Shown here: one piece after another, positions 24,138 through 37,531 of the stretch
Numbering within the stretch: the stretch's first letter is position 1
Layout: each line of letters starts with the position of its first letter
From: Glandiceps talaboti
Taxonomy: Eukaryota > Hemichordata > Enteropneusta > Spengelidae
DNA: 64,000 nt
Direction of reading: 5' to 3'
NCBI RefSeq assembly: GCF_964340395.1
Contig: NC_135558.1
Coordinates: 16,552,771-16,616,770, forward strand
The notes under the pieces: generated by a model
What the model was told of the DNA's origin: nothing
What the model saw: the letters and a program-made list of their open reading frames with translations, nothing else
Databases searched by the model: none
Position numbers and translations under genes: made by a program

Positions 24138-26361
24138 TCATGACGTCACAGTGATATTTAGTGTTCCTGGTGTTGTACTGTTCATACTAATTACTGGTGC
24201 CCATTCAGGATACTGTTTGACATCAAACACCCACACAACCAGTGTGTGAGCACACACATTAACCATAGCAATGCTGATAATGTTAAGTATGGTGCCTGCC
24301 TTCACCTACAAAAAGTTAAAAGGTCAAAGATCAAGCTCTCATAAGAAGTGCATCTGATGATATGGTGTAGTCACTTGAATGGAGTCTATGTATTGCAGTT
24401 TTTTAGTTATGCAGTAAATATTGTTTTTTATCGACAAATATGGTCGCCATTCGGTCAAAACTTGAATACTAGTATATAAAAAAACAAAAAACTGTGGCAT
24501 GCATGTCACCTTTGTGCCAGTTTTGAAAGAAATCGGATAGTGTATGCCTGAGAAATGACGTATTACGAACAGACAGGTGGGCAGAGTGTTCATTGTACAT
24601 ACATACATACATACATACATACATACATACATACATTGTACATACATACATACATACATACATACATACATACATACATACATACATACATACATACTCT
24701 CGGATTTTTAACGTTATTTTTGAGTGCAAATCGTAGCCAGCTGGATAAAACTCTGAGAAACAAAGCAAAATTGCAACTAATAACGTGAGAAATGTGCTCA
24801 AATTGCATTAAAACGTCACTGACTCTCGGTGATATTTCAAATTGTGGTTGGAGTACTCGGAAGATGATGATTCTGAAAATGTGTTCTTTAAACTTACCAT
24901 ATCAAAAACAAGCAAGTTACCATAGGAGTATGCTATGATGTTAGGTCCAGAGGCAATAGGAAACATAAATGCGAAGTTGGATGACAGAGTACAGGGTACG
25001 ATAAAGTACAGTGGGTTTACATGCATCGTGTGTGCCTAAGAAAGTTTAAAAGAGAAACAGTGCAGAGTTATAAAATGCTAACCCTTCGATTGAAAGGAAA
25101 ATGAAACTTTGACACCACTACTACTGGTTCATGATCATATGCGACAATTATCTGAATTGCAAGACGTTTTTGTACTCATTTATTGCACATAAAAATTCAC
25201 ACATTATCCATACAGACTAGCCACTCTTTTCCTTGTCCGTAAACGACTACATTATAAAGAAGGAGGAAGTTGTGTTGAAGTTGACTGGTTTTCAGTCCAA
25301 TCGTCGTCTTTGCTGAAGTTTCAGGAATCTTGAATAATAAGTTAGTGGCTTATTTAGATCAAAGCAGTTTGATTGCCTTAAGAGCGAGTTTGACCGGGGA
25401 GTTTGAGTGGGGATCGGAGACAACATAAGAGAATGTCACTAGCGTTTTGGCAGTGGCTTTTCATCCGTGTCCGGATGGCGGCATTGTTAGATTCGATCAC
25501 CTGACCTTTGGGTCAAGTTAGTTTTCAGCGACAGCTGAGCGGAGCCTAAGGGTTAGGTTGTTTCTCCGTCATCGTCCATCATCCGTCCATCAACTATCTT
25601 TATTTTTATTTCATAATACTATCATATTTGATCATCATGTTCCTTGGGGGAGGCTATTCAGATTTGTTCATGCCAAGTTGATCTGTGCCATTTTCATTTA
25701 AAATTTGTTTTGGTCAAAAATGATATTTTCAACATCTTCCCAAATAATATTGTCAGATTGATTTGATATCTGGCATGTAGATGCGCAGAGGATAGCTTAC
25801 TCAGATTTGTTAATTTCAAGGTAGTACATATTCTTTTCTGTGATTTTTTTCTGTGATGTGTTTTTGTGTTGTTTTTTTGTAATTTTTGAAAAAAAAAAGA
25901 AAAATATGCATTGTGACCGACGCCATATTGGAAATCAGCCCGCTAGACCAAAGAAAGCAGCTACTTTTCAAAGCACGCCATTGACGGCAGACAACAAACA
26001 ATGTAATATCTAATAGAATTATATGCATCATGAGCCCTCAACAACAAGTATCTGTTCGAAACAGGGTTGCTGCCTTCAGCACAAATCCGAATTCACAAAT
26101 TTGAAATAAAACTATAAACGATTTCTATGAAAGTCATTGCCATACTTACCAAATTTGATAATATTGGCAGAAGAATAGTAATAACACTGACGTTACCAAG
26201 ACCTTCACACAGTGAAGCAACGACCAGGGTAAAGACGAGTACAACTAACCATGGCTCTAAATACGTCAAGTACATCAAGCGACTCGCTATTAAGTCTGAC
26301 AATCCAGACTCCTTGAAAAGAAGTGCAATATGTAAGGTTCGTACATACATACATACATACA

Positions 26362-26395
<34 letters not shown>

Positions 26396-26484
26396 CATGC
26401 ATACATTCATTCATTCAGGCAGGCAGGCAGGCAGGCAGGTGTCCAGGCAGGCAGGCACGTCTGTACCCACACATTTACATAGGC

Positions 26485-26541
<57 letters not shown>

Positions 26542-26701
26542 TGCGTACGTACGGACGTACGTACGTACGTACGTACGTACGTACGTACGTACATACATAC
26601 ATACATACATACATACATTTACACATACATACATACATACATACATACATACATACATACATACATACATACATGTACATACATACATACATACATGCAT
26701 G

Positions 26702-26736
<35 letters not shown>

Positions 26737-27334
26737 TGGCTTATTTCCAATTATTCCATCGTTTGATATTTGCACGTGTTCATGACAGCAAAAATATATG
26801 TACCTGTGCTGATGTTCCCATCGCGAACGAACACCCTAATAACAAGAAAGTTATCATCCATGGACATCCTTCTTTCATTGTTTTTTCATCGAGTAGTCTT
26901 TCCCATTGAAATGGTTTGGAAGGATCTGAAATTGATTAAGTACTCTATCTAATTATCCATGCATTTCAGCTTTTAGTGATAACTTACATGTATTTATTTT
27001 TAAAATATACTGCTGGCGAGGTTACAATTTGACGTTTCACTTAATATTGGACATGAAGTTTCTTATACCCAGATTCTTAAGGAATTATGGAGGTATAGAG
27101 TACAGTAAGCTTGGAAAAGCAGATCATGCAGCCCATGCTGATTATCCGTAGGAAAGTAATCATTTAAGCCATAACAATCATCAAGTCCATTTAACCTTTT
27201 TCTACTGCAGTGTTAAAAGAATAGCAATACCAATTACCTGTTCACTGTTAATGTGATTAAAACTATGCAAAGATGTAAAATAGCCTGCCGTATGATTTGT
27301 GCATTTGTTATTGTTAGGCCGGAGTTTAAATGTA

Positions 27335-27383
<49 letters not shown>

Positions 27384-27513
27384 CTCTGTGAGTATCAATC
27401 TGCTAAGACAGTGCTCTATACCGCAGTGGCAGAGCACAATAGTTTTGGTAGTACTGGAACTCTTTCTTGGTTGTAACTCGGAGTTTCACGCATTGTGCGA
27501 TCATCAGGTCTGA

Positions 27514-27602
<89 letters not shown>

Positions 27603-28954
27603 TTTAAACTGCTCGAAGTCAAACTAAAATAAAGCAGTACAATGGTTTACTACCTTTCATGAAGGTCTTGACTGCCTCCTTTGGATGTGCCGGTAGTGCA
27701 AACAGTAGGATTGGTATAGCTATTGAACTTGTAGTGATACTGACATACCTGTAACATGAATATTAGCAAAAGGCTTGCAAAATTGTCAAACGGTAGATGT
27801 GGTAATGAGACACCACCTAATTTGATCGTTGATATTGACCCTGAGACAATGCAGGTTATTTGGATGAGAGGTAAAGGTCAACCGTGTGTATTTACTTCAG
27901 AATTGCCAATTTTAACTATATCTCACTTATATTGTGGATCAAACATGCTTTTGTCACCTTCCTGTCCAGACGGTATGTTGTAGCTTCACGTGTTACTTTG
28001 TATAATATATCCGATGAATATTGATGACATATTGAAGCTTAATTTTGCCTCATAGAATCACTGTATCCCGTCATTGTAAAAGAAATATGATGTTTTCTAG
28101 AAACAGCAACTAGATTTAACATCTAGATAAAATAATCAATAGATTTCAATTCTTCGGGAAAGCCAGAAACAAACTTGAATCATTACCCTCCTTCAGATAA
28201 AGACATCCATCCAGGGAAGATCTTTGGGTCGGCGAGAAACCAGACAGGAAGAAGTAATATGAAAATGGCAAGTATTGAACCCTCAGGAAATCTTTAAGAA
28301 AAGGCAAGTAATTACATGTATCACGAAGACAAAACATGTTTAAGAGATGACTATCGTAAGATATATTTATTTAGACATAATTGATATCATACTCTAAGTT
28401 ATCTTATCATATTGATAATAATACGAATGATACTACCCAATGACATGCCAATCTAGGCCACAACATGTCAAAGGAGGTAGTAAATGGACGTATGCATTAT
28501 TGTGAAAATAGTAACAACGTGATATTGTAAGCTGATATCCACGCACGAATACTTGAAAGTGTAACGTTCAAGTATGAATTGTTACGTAAAACGGGATTCC
28601 AGTGTGTGTGTGTGTGTGGGGGGGGGGGGGGTCGGACTTCGATTTATTGCAACAATGCAGTCTTCTGTTGCTGTAGGATTGAAGTTTTCGTTTATAATAT
28701 GAGAAAATTTTAAGCATACATGTATACAGAACGTGTTTATTAAATAATGTGCCATTATATGACCGACTTACCTAATTGGTCCCAATTCTTTCAGTTCATT
28801 TCGAATGAACTTTTTAAAATAACCTTTCCCATGTTCTTGGCCTTGTCTTCCCTTACAGCATAGTTTTGTAAAGCTACTTACAGAAACAAATCGTAAGTAT
28901 GCATATCTAACTACCTTCCTACTTACCTACCTATCTACATTCCTTCCTACCTAC

Positions 28955-28995
<41 letters not shown>

Positions 28996-31900
28996 TACAT
29001 ACATACATACATACATACATACATACATGCATGCATGCATACATGCATACATGCATACATACATACATACATACATACATACATACATACATACATACAT
29101 ACATACATGCATGCATGCATGCATGCATGCGCATACATACATACATACATACATACATACATGCATGCATACATACATACATACATACATACATACATAC
29201 ATACATACATACACACACACATACATACATACATACATACATACATACATACATACATACATGATAGATTTCCCGATTTCCTTTAATTCTACATGTGATA
29301 TAGCGAATTAAAATGTTGTCATTTTCCAAATGCTACTTCGTGTTTATTTGAAGGAACTTACATGCCTATCCCATGGTAGGAAGAGTTCATAGGAGAAACA
29401 CTCGAGTTGATCTACGTACCTTAGGTCAAGAAATAACCACTGAAGCCAAACCCATCCTATAGCCATGATTGTTAATTGACAAGGCAGAGCTACTGCTATC
29501 CAACTAGTAAAACCCATAACGTGAATTCCATAGTTCCTAAGAAAGCAAATGATTCCGACAAAAATAGCTTATAATTAAGATTGTTTGATATTTTGATTTT
29601 CTCTGATAAAAACTGTCAACATAGTATTGTCCCTCATTTGGGGATCTTTGCTGTGGGTCGCCACATTGTTTTATGGAAATCAGCAGTAATATTTATGCAC
29701 GTGGGGAACAATGAATATTCATGAACTTTACACTGAAGGTAATAGGACACTTAGGGGTCATGAAAATTCATTTATTTAAAAAAAAATACAATCATATCTT
29801 TAAATAAGGTCAACAATTTCTTCATGAGAAGTAAGATATGTTTCTGTTCAAAGCAAAGTAATAAAGTTTATCGTTAACTTACGTGTCCAGGTAATCTTTC
29901 ATGATGATACATTGCAATGATCCAACCAGAGTTGCAGATCCACCAATTAATGAAGAATAAGCAATACCTAACAAAAATGCTTTGTGTACGTTACTATTCT
30001 GATCATTCTGTGTCTCGAGCAGTTCTGCTTCACTTGAACTAAGACCTGTTGATAGTTCGCTACAAGAAAGAAAAAGAGAATCCACAGTTTGTTTGTTTTC
30101 AGGAGGAAGTCTGACGTACTATTAAGCATCACGTTAGAAAGGCAAGCTTTCGTTGATAAACTACAGTAAATGCAACCTCTCTATGTACATGCACTCAGTA
30201 ATCAAAAGTATACGCTTGCAAAAGGCGTGGATTTTAACGAAGAAATAGTTAAATATTAAAAACAAACATTAAAAACATTGTAAATGTGTTTACTCACTTC
30301 ATAGTGGATGTGTTGTCATCTACTTCAAGATTTGCTTCTCCATTTTCTTTCATGACATACTCTGAGAGAGTTACGATATCAGTATCTGTCTTTTCCATGG
30401 AATCTATCTACAATAATATGAAAGGAATTTTGTAAGCAAGACAAAAAGGAAACTGTTGATATCATTCATCTTGTATGTACCGTGTACAAGCGAAAGTTTT
30501 TACATTTGAACAGAAAATTCTGATCGTATATCTTGGTCGTTCTACGTCATGACAACCATGACTACGTCACTGGTTCGGCAGTGCTTGATATATGAGTGAA
30601 AACGCTCCAAATCGCATATTAACTTTCCGATTTATTTTCAGAAAGTATGTTTGATGGTATACTTACAGTATTCCCCAATATCCTTCTTCATTCAGGCTGA
30701 AAATACTCGTGACTTAAGGGGGGTTGTCATTACTCCTCTAGTGACTAGTGGCGACAAGGCTCCTTAGGTCACTCGTATTTTCCTTTGTGAACATCGAAAC
30801 ATATTGGGGAAGAATATCTAATTGTCATGATTCATGAAACAGGATTGCATTTATTGACTCATGACTGAGAGGTTAAGCTGGCCCATTTTACTCTTTTGCA
30901 AAATCATTTTTATTACATAGTAGTTCATCAAATTGGTAAGGGATTTTTTACATTTACTTACTTTTGAACGTTGTCTTCTGATCTCGTCAGCAACTGACCG
31001 TGCTATTTGAATCATAATGGTTGCAACAGCTGTATTTGATGTCCACATGGACAGGAAGAATGAAACCAACATAAACCCAAGTAGAATGCTGGTGATAGAT
31101 TGAAATTGAGACAAATGACATGCAATTGACACAATTTGACATTCTTTACATGATTTGTACCCCGTACAACTGATTATGTTTCAAGGAATAGCCATGTTTA
31201 TCAAAGATACAGTAAGATTATATAACCCAATATTGCATTGCTGTTGTTAAATGCTTATATCACTGTGTATGTCTTCTCCACTTGAACACTCGCTTATTAC
31301 TCATATTGGGCATCATACTAAGCAGCAACAGTAGTCACGGGTAATATCTGTGAACAGAATTCCATAGCTGTATTCACAGACTTGTAAAGGAGGTCTGTGT
31401 GGAATTTCTGATAGCATACATCGCTGAGATCACGTGACTGACATGCTGACAGGGATGTACTCATAGCTGAGTATTCAGAGATGTGTTTATACACGACCTG
31501 TTAGAGGGGTGAAAGTATTTTTGGTATTCATATAAAGAGTAAGAATGATATATAACACAACTACTAAAATACAACTGCATGCCATAACTGCAACACTTTC
31601 TCATTCTTTTTTGCCCAACAATGAACTACGACTTCTTTGACATAATAATCTTTACCTCCCTGGGCTTGTTCCCGTCAATAATAGAGTCGACCATGCCAGT
31701 CGTTTGTGAAGATGCCATTTCTCCATGGCAACGGCCAAGGTAAATGCCCCAAGCATAAAGAAAACAGTGTCTTTCATGTAGGCTGATGCGACTGAAGCTG
31801 AATCCATTACGCCAAGGATTGGTAATAAAAACAAAGGAATCAGTGAGGTGATTGTTAGTGGCAGTACTCCAAATATCCAGTAAAGTGACACCAAGCCTAA

Positions 31901-32573
31901 GACGTATGCGCATGCACCCTCCTGATGGGAATTCGAAATAAATGTAATGTAAACATTATGCAGCATGCATGAATTATCATAAACATCTAAAAACAGACGT
32001 CAATGCTTATGTAAACAATTTGGAATACAAACAAATTCGGCAATCTGACGTGTTCGCAAGGTTCTTATACAGGCTTCAGTGATTGGCTTAAATCGTATCA
32101 CGTGGCATTGACAGTGACCCATAGTTATTATCACGATTAGCATCACCTTTCCTTCAGAACAAACATGACCAGACAGTCAACAGTCCCATATACAAACATA
32201 CACACGATACAATATAATAATACCAACATTTAATACAACGTAAAAGGGAAAATTTGTGGGGGCGTTAAAAATATACATTAAATTCCAATAATTAACATCA
32301 CCATTTGAGCGCCAAAAGGTTTCCGAGGAGAATACCACTGATAATTAGCTTTCAGCCTCGTGAAAGAGTTACTGTATAGTAGGAGTAGTAGACGTAATCA
32401 ACATGAAGAGGAGCAATTGTTCACGTCTTTAGAGGGTTTACCTCTTGCATGACGTGTAAACTTACCTTGCCTCCTGCTAACAGTAAAGGATAAAGTACAA
32501 TCGGAATGCCGATAAGAGTGAGTAAACCTCGGAGATTCCATAGTCGGAGAAGCATCTTCTTTATGCTTACCAT
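24138..32573 (-). CDS. SLC13-like: SLC13-family Na+/anion cotransporter, copy 2 (13 exons)
   Basis: Exons in gene order: 32466-32573, 31656-31921, 30962-31088, 30298-30407, 29883-30059, 29420-29536, 28772-28873, 28187-28291, 27654-27748, 26804-26925, 26150-26311, 24898-25035, 24138-24305. All have AG/GT borders and the same phases as copy 1. The product is 598 aa; exon 5 is 9 bp longer than in copy 1. The first family motif is intact (MWTSNTAVAT in exon 3). The GTGPN site reads GSLQC, and the second SN motif is GNV in exon 11, as in copy 1. The tail has NST and NIT glycosylation sites and ends VTS. Intron 10 is short (492 bp) and almost all microsatellite; intron 9 holds the PLE-like segment between TA tracts. 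It appears functional as a gene; transport activity is uncertain because of the altered site. Confidence 0.9.
24596..24697. repeat. (TACA)n microsatellite, copy 2 intron 12
   Basis: About 100 bp of TACA units broken by one TTGTACA at 24636-24641. It is the positional equivalent of 4074-4231 and 37393-37526. Confidence 0.95.
26340..26732. repeat. Compound TACA/GGCA/GACA/TACG/CA microsatellite
   Basis: It fills almost all of copy 2 intron 10. Blocks in order: TACA, GGCA, GACA, TACG, TACA, then (CA)n. Similar blocks occur in copy 1 intron 10 on either side of the PLE. Confidence 0.95.
27338..27597. repeat. Two (TA)n tracts flanking a PLE-like segment
   Basis: TA dinucleotide runs at about 27338-27382 and 27517-27597 enclose 134 bp of non-repetitive sequence in copy 2 intron 9. 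Copy 1 intron 8/9 has no equivalent. Confidence 0.9.
27383..27516 (-). ncRNA. Hammerhead-ribozyme-like segment (PLE terminal repeat type)
   Basis: The minus strand has CTGATGA at 27507-27501, stem II CGCA-CAA-TGCG, GAAA at 27487-27484, then CTC-C-GAG and UU. This matches the order CUGAUGA, stem II, GAAA, short stem III, U-H of a hammerhead. Stem III is a near-palindrome with a one-base loop, which would work only as a dimer, as known for PLE and retrozyme hammerheads. Further along, gtgctct pairs with agagcac around a 12-base loop. No protein remnant adjoins it, so it looks like a solo terminal piece. Confidence 0.55.
28923..29262. repeat. Compound CA/TACA/TGCA microsatellite
   Basis: A CTAC-rich start, then (CA)n, then long TACA runs with TGCA blocks, in intron 6 of copy 2. 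All frames here are repeat translations. Confidence 0.95.
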
Positions 32574-33257
32574 CTTTGATTGGTCCAGTAACATTAAATA
32601 TATGAAAAACATTTTTTTTTGTATTTATTACAAAGAAATATGCTACTGGTCAAGACAAATCCATCGATGTAAACATGTATGACAAAAGTAAACTAAGGTA
32701 AATACTATTTATAGCAACCTCTCGTCTGATTGACTAGAGTAACCTGTGCACCCTGTTATTGCAGTGTTGGTTGCGATGGACAATAGCATATACCACAATC
32801 ACCAATCAGTTTGAATAACTCCATTTGAAATGTTGTTATGATGTGATTTTTTTAAATTCTCAACAAACATGTCACTCAGTCTGCTATTTATGACAGTTAT
32901 TGTTCCTTTTATTCAGTACTTTAGAGCAAGTGTGTATGTGGGGCAGATGTCATTTGCTTGTTAATGATTGACATAAAGTCACTCAACTCACGTCTGAATT
33001 AACGTTCTCTCTGAACTAAAAAAAGACTGTCGACTGGATTCCAAATTCAATGAATAGAATGTCATTTTCAGATACAGTGTATCTAACGCTGAACAGCCCC
33101 TCACCATATCTTGTTATAAACAAATAAAGACTAATGCTTAGATGATATTTATTAAGTGTTTAGGTCTTTCCGAATTTAGCGCCTTTCCATGGCACCGACA
33201 CCAGGGAATTTGGATTAATGAGGCCAAGTGTGTATCCTTATCATGTACATTTGATCA

Positions 33258-33424
33258 CTATAAAACCAATCCAATTTGAACTGGATGTAGGTAGGAAGCA
33301 CAAGAAGTGAGTGAAAATATTGCAAAGTCTACGTCTCCAAAGATTATCCAGTTCAACAATAATCCGCCAGATATCAGGCCGAGCATGAAACACCACAGTA
33401 CATTTTCTTTCTGCTCATCATAAT
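33258..33424 (-). CDS. Orphan exon-like frame with one membrane segment
   Basis: After an acceptor-like tttgtag, the minus strand reads YDEQKENVLWCFMLGLISGG, continues LLLNWIIF, and ends at a TAG (54 codons). It has a charged start, one strongly hydrophobic segment of about 20 residues and a short tail. It lies between the upstream exon and coding exon 1 of SLC13 copy 2, and I see no counterpart near copies 1 or 3. It could be the last exon of an unrecognised gene, an alternative terminal exon, or chance. I do not recognise the family. Confidence 0.3.
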
Positions 33425-34309
33425 CTACAAACAGATATATATTTAACTTTCACAGGGCAAAGCTGGATCCGAAACACCCAGTGTCGACAGTCAACGTGAT
33501 AAAGAAGAAATTTATCATGATAAATAATATAATATTGAATGTATATTAGGTTGTTGATATCTAACCTATAGGTTATAGACTACTGTGGAGCAGTGCCGAA
33601 TTACTGTTAGACTAATGTATTTAAAGTCTCCCTTGAATATATATAGTATATCTAATGTAATATTCACTGGACAGAAAGAAGTAACATGCGTGTATCATAT
33701 ATAAAACGTGAACATATTCGCAATACACACATAACAGATATGTAAAACATGGAAAAGGTAAAGTGCTGCCGAGAGGAAAGTCTTTGGGAACGCCCCTTTA
33801 TTGAGTTGACACAAATGTTGTGTATACATGTACGCCTACATTAAACTTTAAAATGGTGTTATTGCCGTTATTGCGTTAACCAATTAGCAATTTGTTTGGT
33901 TAGGGTCAGTAACAGCATCATCAAAACCTATACCAGTGATTTCAAAAATCTTGTTGCATTATGAAATGAAGCTTTCAACAATACTAAGATTTACGTCATG
34001 CCCGCTTTCGGTGAGTATGAGAATAACTCCGTGTGCTTATGATGTCGTTTTATATCATACCTAAATACTTGTTAAGTACTTTACCAGTGGCCAGACACGA
34101 TTTAACATGCTTTAGTTACAGTTGAAATAATATGAACATATCGCAATACGAAAAAAAATGTATTACCCACCAAGAAATGCAACATTGCAGATTTTTCCCT
34201 TTCAAGGTGAGGATAAATACAAGCGATAACCTATGAAGGCAGTGATACATAGTATCAGTTATTCTGATACAGGCGGAATTAAATGAGAATGTAGATATAG
34301 TTGTCTTAC

Positions 34310-34410
34310 CTTCGTCTTTAGGGAACTGTCAGATTTGAATTCGTACGTGTATATAACTAATGAAGTCACATTTGAGTCTGGTCCGAACATCCAACAAGTG
34401 CGTTGTTAAT
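34310..34410 (-). other. Upstream (5' UTR) exon of SLC13 copy 2
   Basis: Ends in ccctaaagacgaag with donor gtaagacaact, nearly identical to copy 1. An in-frame TGA lies a few codons before the donor with no ATG after it, so translation should start in the next exon at 32573. The upstream limit is a guess. Confidence 0.5.
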
Positions 34411-35139
34411 TTGTTGTAGTAGGTTTTGATCAATGCAAACATTCATCATGTGCTCCTTTTCATGCATTCAGTGAAAGGGGTGTATACAGTAGGTTGTGAC
34501 AACTTCAAAGCATTTTATTGATCGGTCCAAATGTCCTGACGTCTTTGTCAAGACAGACGCACATGTCAATTGAAACAACCTTTCTGTATGTAATCCTGAG
34601 TAAATAAATCTGTCATCATAACGCACTTCACAACACTGTGTTTGTTTTTAATCCATGTTTGGTATTTGACGACTGTACACAATAGTAAGTTTTATCGCTT
34701 GGTATATCACCGAATAGTAAATTGTCAAAAACGACCTGTCAAAATGAGACATTTAAAAGGGTCTTGTCAAACTCCAGCGTAACTAATTAGTATTTTAGAA
34801 CTTTAGAGTGTTTTCCATGGCATTATGTAGCATTGATAGATGCAAGTCAATTGCCATAGCAACATTTATAACGAAATGTGTTTATTTGTTACAGTACAAC
34901 CCTCGTGACTATCGGAATCTTTCGATAGCAAACCTGTATCCATTGAGGCCTGCCAAAATCCAATGTCATGCCATTGGCAGTTCAGTTTTAATTGTGTTGC
35001 ATCGTCATAGCTGTGTGTATGGCAACCCTGTCCCACCTAGCTATGCTACCTCAAGAGGATAATAAATTAATCACTTTAGTTGATTGATGATAATGTTCAT
35101 TCTGTAGATAACTTAGAGATCATCGATGTTATATATTTA

Positions 35140-35281
35140 AGCAATAACCCCCGCCGAAGGCGGGTATACACGAGATTTTGGTACAATTCGCGACATATAG
35201 CACGAGCCGAATGGCGAGTGCTATATGGAGCGAATTGTACCAAATTCGAGTGTATACCCACCTTCGGCGGGGGTTATTGCT
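35140..35281. mobile_element. Hairpin MITE, AGCAATAACCCCCGCC ends
   Basis: Near-perfect inverted arms of about 65 bp: left agcaataacccccgccgaag, right cttcggcgggggttattgct. The arms continue through gtatacac / gtgtatac and a caattcgc pair. The flank attatattata is shared with the element at 11602-11769. It is short and has no coding capacity. Confidence 0.75.
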
Positions 35282-36082
35282 ATTATATTATATCAAAATA
35301 TGTGTCTATTTCTTCTAAATGTGATTCTGTGGTTATTTATATGCCTGAAAAGGCGAATTCGCTCGTACAGGAAAAGATCGTCGGTAATACATCGTCGGGA
35401 ACGAGCATATTTTGATGAGTGGATACGTTCATGTCGCCAATACACACACACACTGCATGAACACAAATCATACACTGCATTGCATTGCATTGATAAATTA
35501 CTTTATTTACATCATATAATGCATAACGAAAACGCGCTGAAAACTAGAGCAACGAAGAAAACGGGGCAAGAGGTCAAAGAAAGTAACAATTTTGTTTGGA
35601 TATTTACATAAGAACAATACAATCTTGTACACTGCTAAAAATAGATGTCTCGGCGTTGACTCAGTTGAATGGAGAAAGCTCGAGGCAGTAAATCAGAGAC
35701 GCGACGTTACTCAGTCTACTTTAATTTAATGGTTAACAAATTGAACATTGACTGAACCTGAAAATGTACAGTTTTGAAATAATCCTGGCGCACTTGACTG
35801 ATGGTTAAAAGTTAAATTGGTGTTGCTTGATTCAACGAGAGCAGGACGCTGACGGCTCGTTGCATGGGAGAACTTGTACCTTATCAGCCATGGTGTTGAA
35901 GCCACTGATCGATCGTTACTTTCGATCGCAAGGTCATCAGTGGAATTATTTGGACTACTGTAACCCAAACTATTGGACAGGATTCCTGACATACCTTTAC
36001 TCTGAGGAAGTGTTAACTTATTGGTATAAGAACGAACACTAGCTTCATTTTTGTGAGTACTATTCATATGCTAGTTTAGGGG

Positions 36083-36116
36083 CCCATTTTACCACTGCCA
36101 GCCGTGGTAAAATGGG
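36083..36116. repeat. Short perfect hairpin
   Basis: CCCATTTTACCAC and GTGGTAAAATGGG are exact inverted repeats separated by eight bases. It may be the end of a decayed hairpin transposon. Confidence 0.7.
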
Positions 36117-37391
36117 ATTTTACCACAGTTATTATCCAATCAGAATGGCGCATAGTAGCATGATATAATATAATATTTTATATATATATGAAATATTATA
36201 TCATTTTCATCCATTGAAACACACGTATCACCTTTATCGATGATTTATTCGTAATTGTAATACATCTATATTATGCCCCTACTTAAATTGAAGGGTCAGT
36301 GAACTGTACTCGCTGCCATGAAAAGAGGTTACAGTGAGTCATTAAGAAAGTTATGAAAATAATATTCGTATTGACCATTTATTCATTTTTGGGGAGAAGG
36401 TCATAGGATATGGCAAATCCCGTTCATCACTATTACGGTTTACATTAAATGTTTAGCCACTCGCATTCGTCACGTAAATTCGGACCTGAGTAACAATGAA
36501 TTAGATAGACACATTCAAAAATTAAGACAGAGGAGCTAGGCAAATCCAGGAGAGACGAATGGACTTAGCAGATATACCCAGTGTTCTGCTGTGCTTGCTA
36601 TGTGTGCTTTGACTATGAAATTAGTCCTGTGAGGAGTTTGCTATAAGTTAATTCCTTAACAGTTCAAGTAAACCCATTTACAATGTGGTGATATAATAGA
36701 AAACCTCTGTATAGTTACATGATCTACTCGCCATGTGTGAAGACAAGAGTAACATTGCCATAAAGAGGTATAAAATACAAGACAAGAACTTATAAAAGTA
36801 ATTAAGCTGAGTCGTTTATACACTGGTATCAAGTCATCAATTGAGTATCTTTTCATTAACAAATTAAATCATTCACAGCGATTAGGTTTTCACAGTATTC
36901 AATTACAAGTTTATATCGTAGGGACAAACTGTGGGAAAAAAATCTAACTTATGTTCGAAAATATCCAGTGATAATATATATGAAAGAACATTAACATCTT
37001 CCCTTTGGGCTCGCTCCTCATTTTGAAATAACCGTGGGAAGGAACAACGAGAGTTCCCTTAATTAATACACCAATTCTGACGTCACAGTGATATTTAGGG
37101 TTCCTGGTGTTGTACTGTTCACATTAATTACTGGTGCCCATTCAGGATACTGATTGACATCAAAGACCCATACAACCAGTGTGTGAGCACACACATTAAC
37201 CATGACAATGCTGATAACGTTAAGCATGATGCCTGCCTTCACCTATAGAATAGTTATCAGAGATGTACAGATAAGTACATAGATAGGTATTACGTAATAC
37301 TGTATATATTTATGATATGTTTTTAAGTTAACTTTTTCAGAACTGGAGAAAAAATGAACTGTAGCTGAAATTTCGACTAAGTTGTCATACT

Positions 37392-37392
<1 letters not shown>

Positions 37393-37423
<31 letters not shown>

Positions 37424-37497
37424 CATACATACATACATACATGCATGCATGCATGCATGCATGCATGCATACATACATACATACATTCATACATACA

Positions 37498-37526
<29 letters not shown>
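37393..37526. repeat. (TACA)n microsatellite, copy 3 intron 12
   Basis: TACA units with a central TGCA block (37440-37468). It occupies the same intron as the tracts in copies 1 and 2. Confidence 0.95.

Positions 37527-37531
<5 letters not shown>

Larger units (their letters stand above)
34500..37060. other. Spacer between copies 2 and 3, hairpins only
   Basis: No coding exon seen. It contains the hairpin element at 35140-35281, a small inverted repeat at 36083-36116, and an AT palindrome around 36160-36205. The frame at 35225-35611 partly translates the hairpin and has no recognisable domain. Confidence 0.5.

Noticed and set aside
35225-35611. 128-residue plus-strand frame as a gene
   Set aside because: It starts inside the hairpin element at 35140-35281 and has no family signature.
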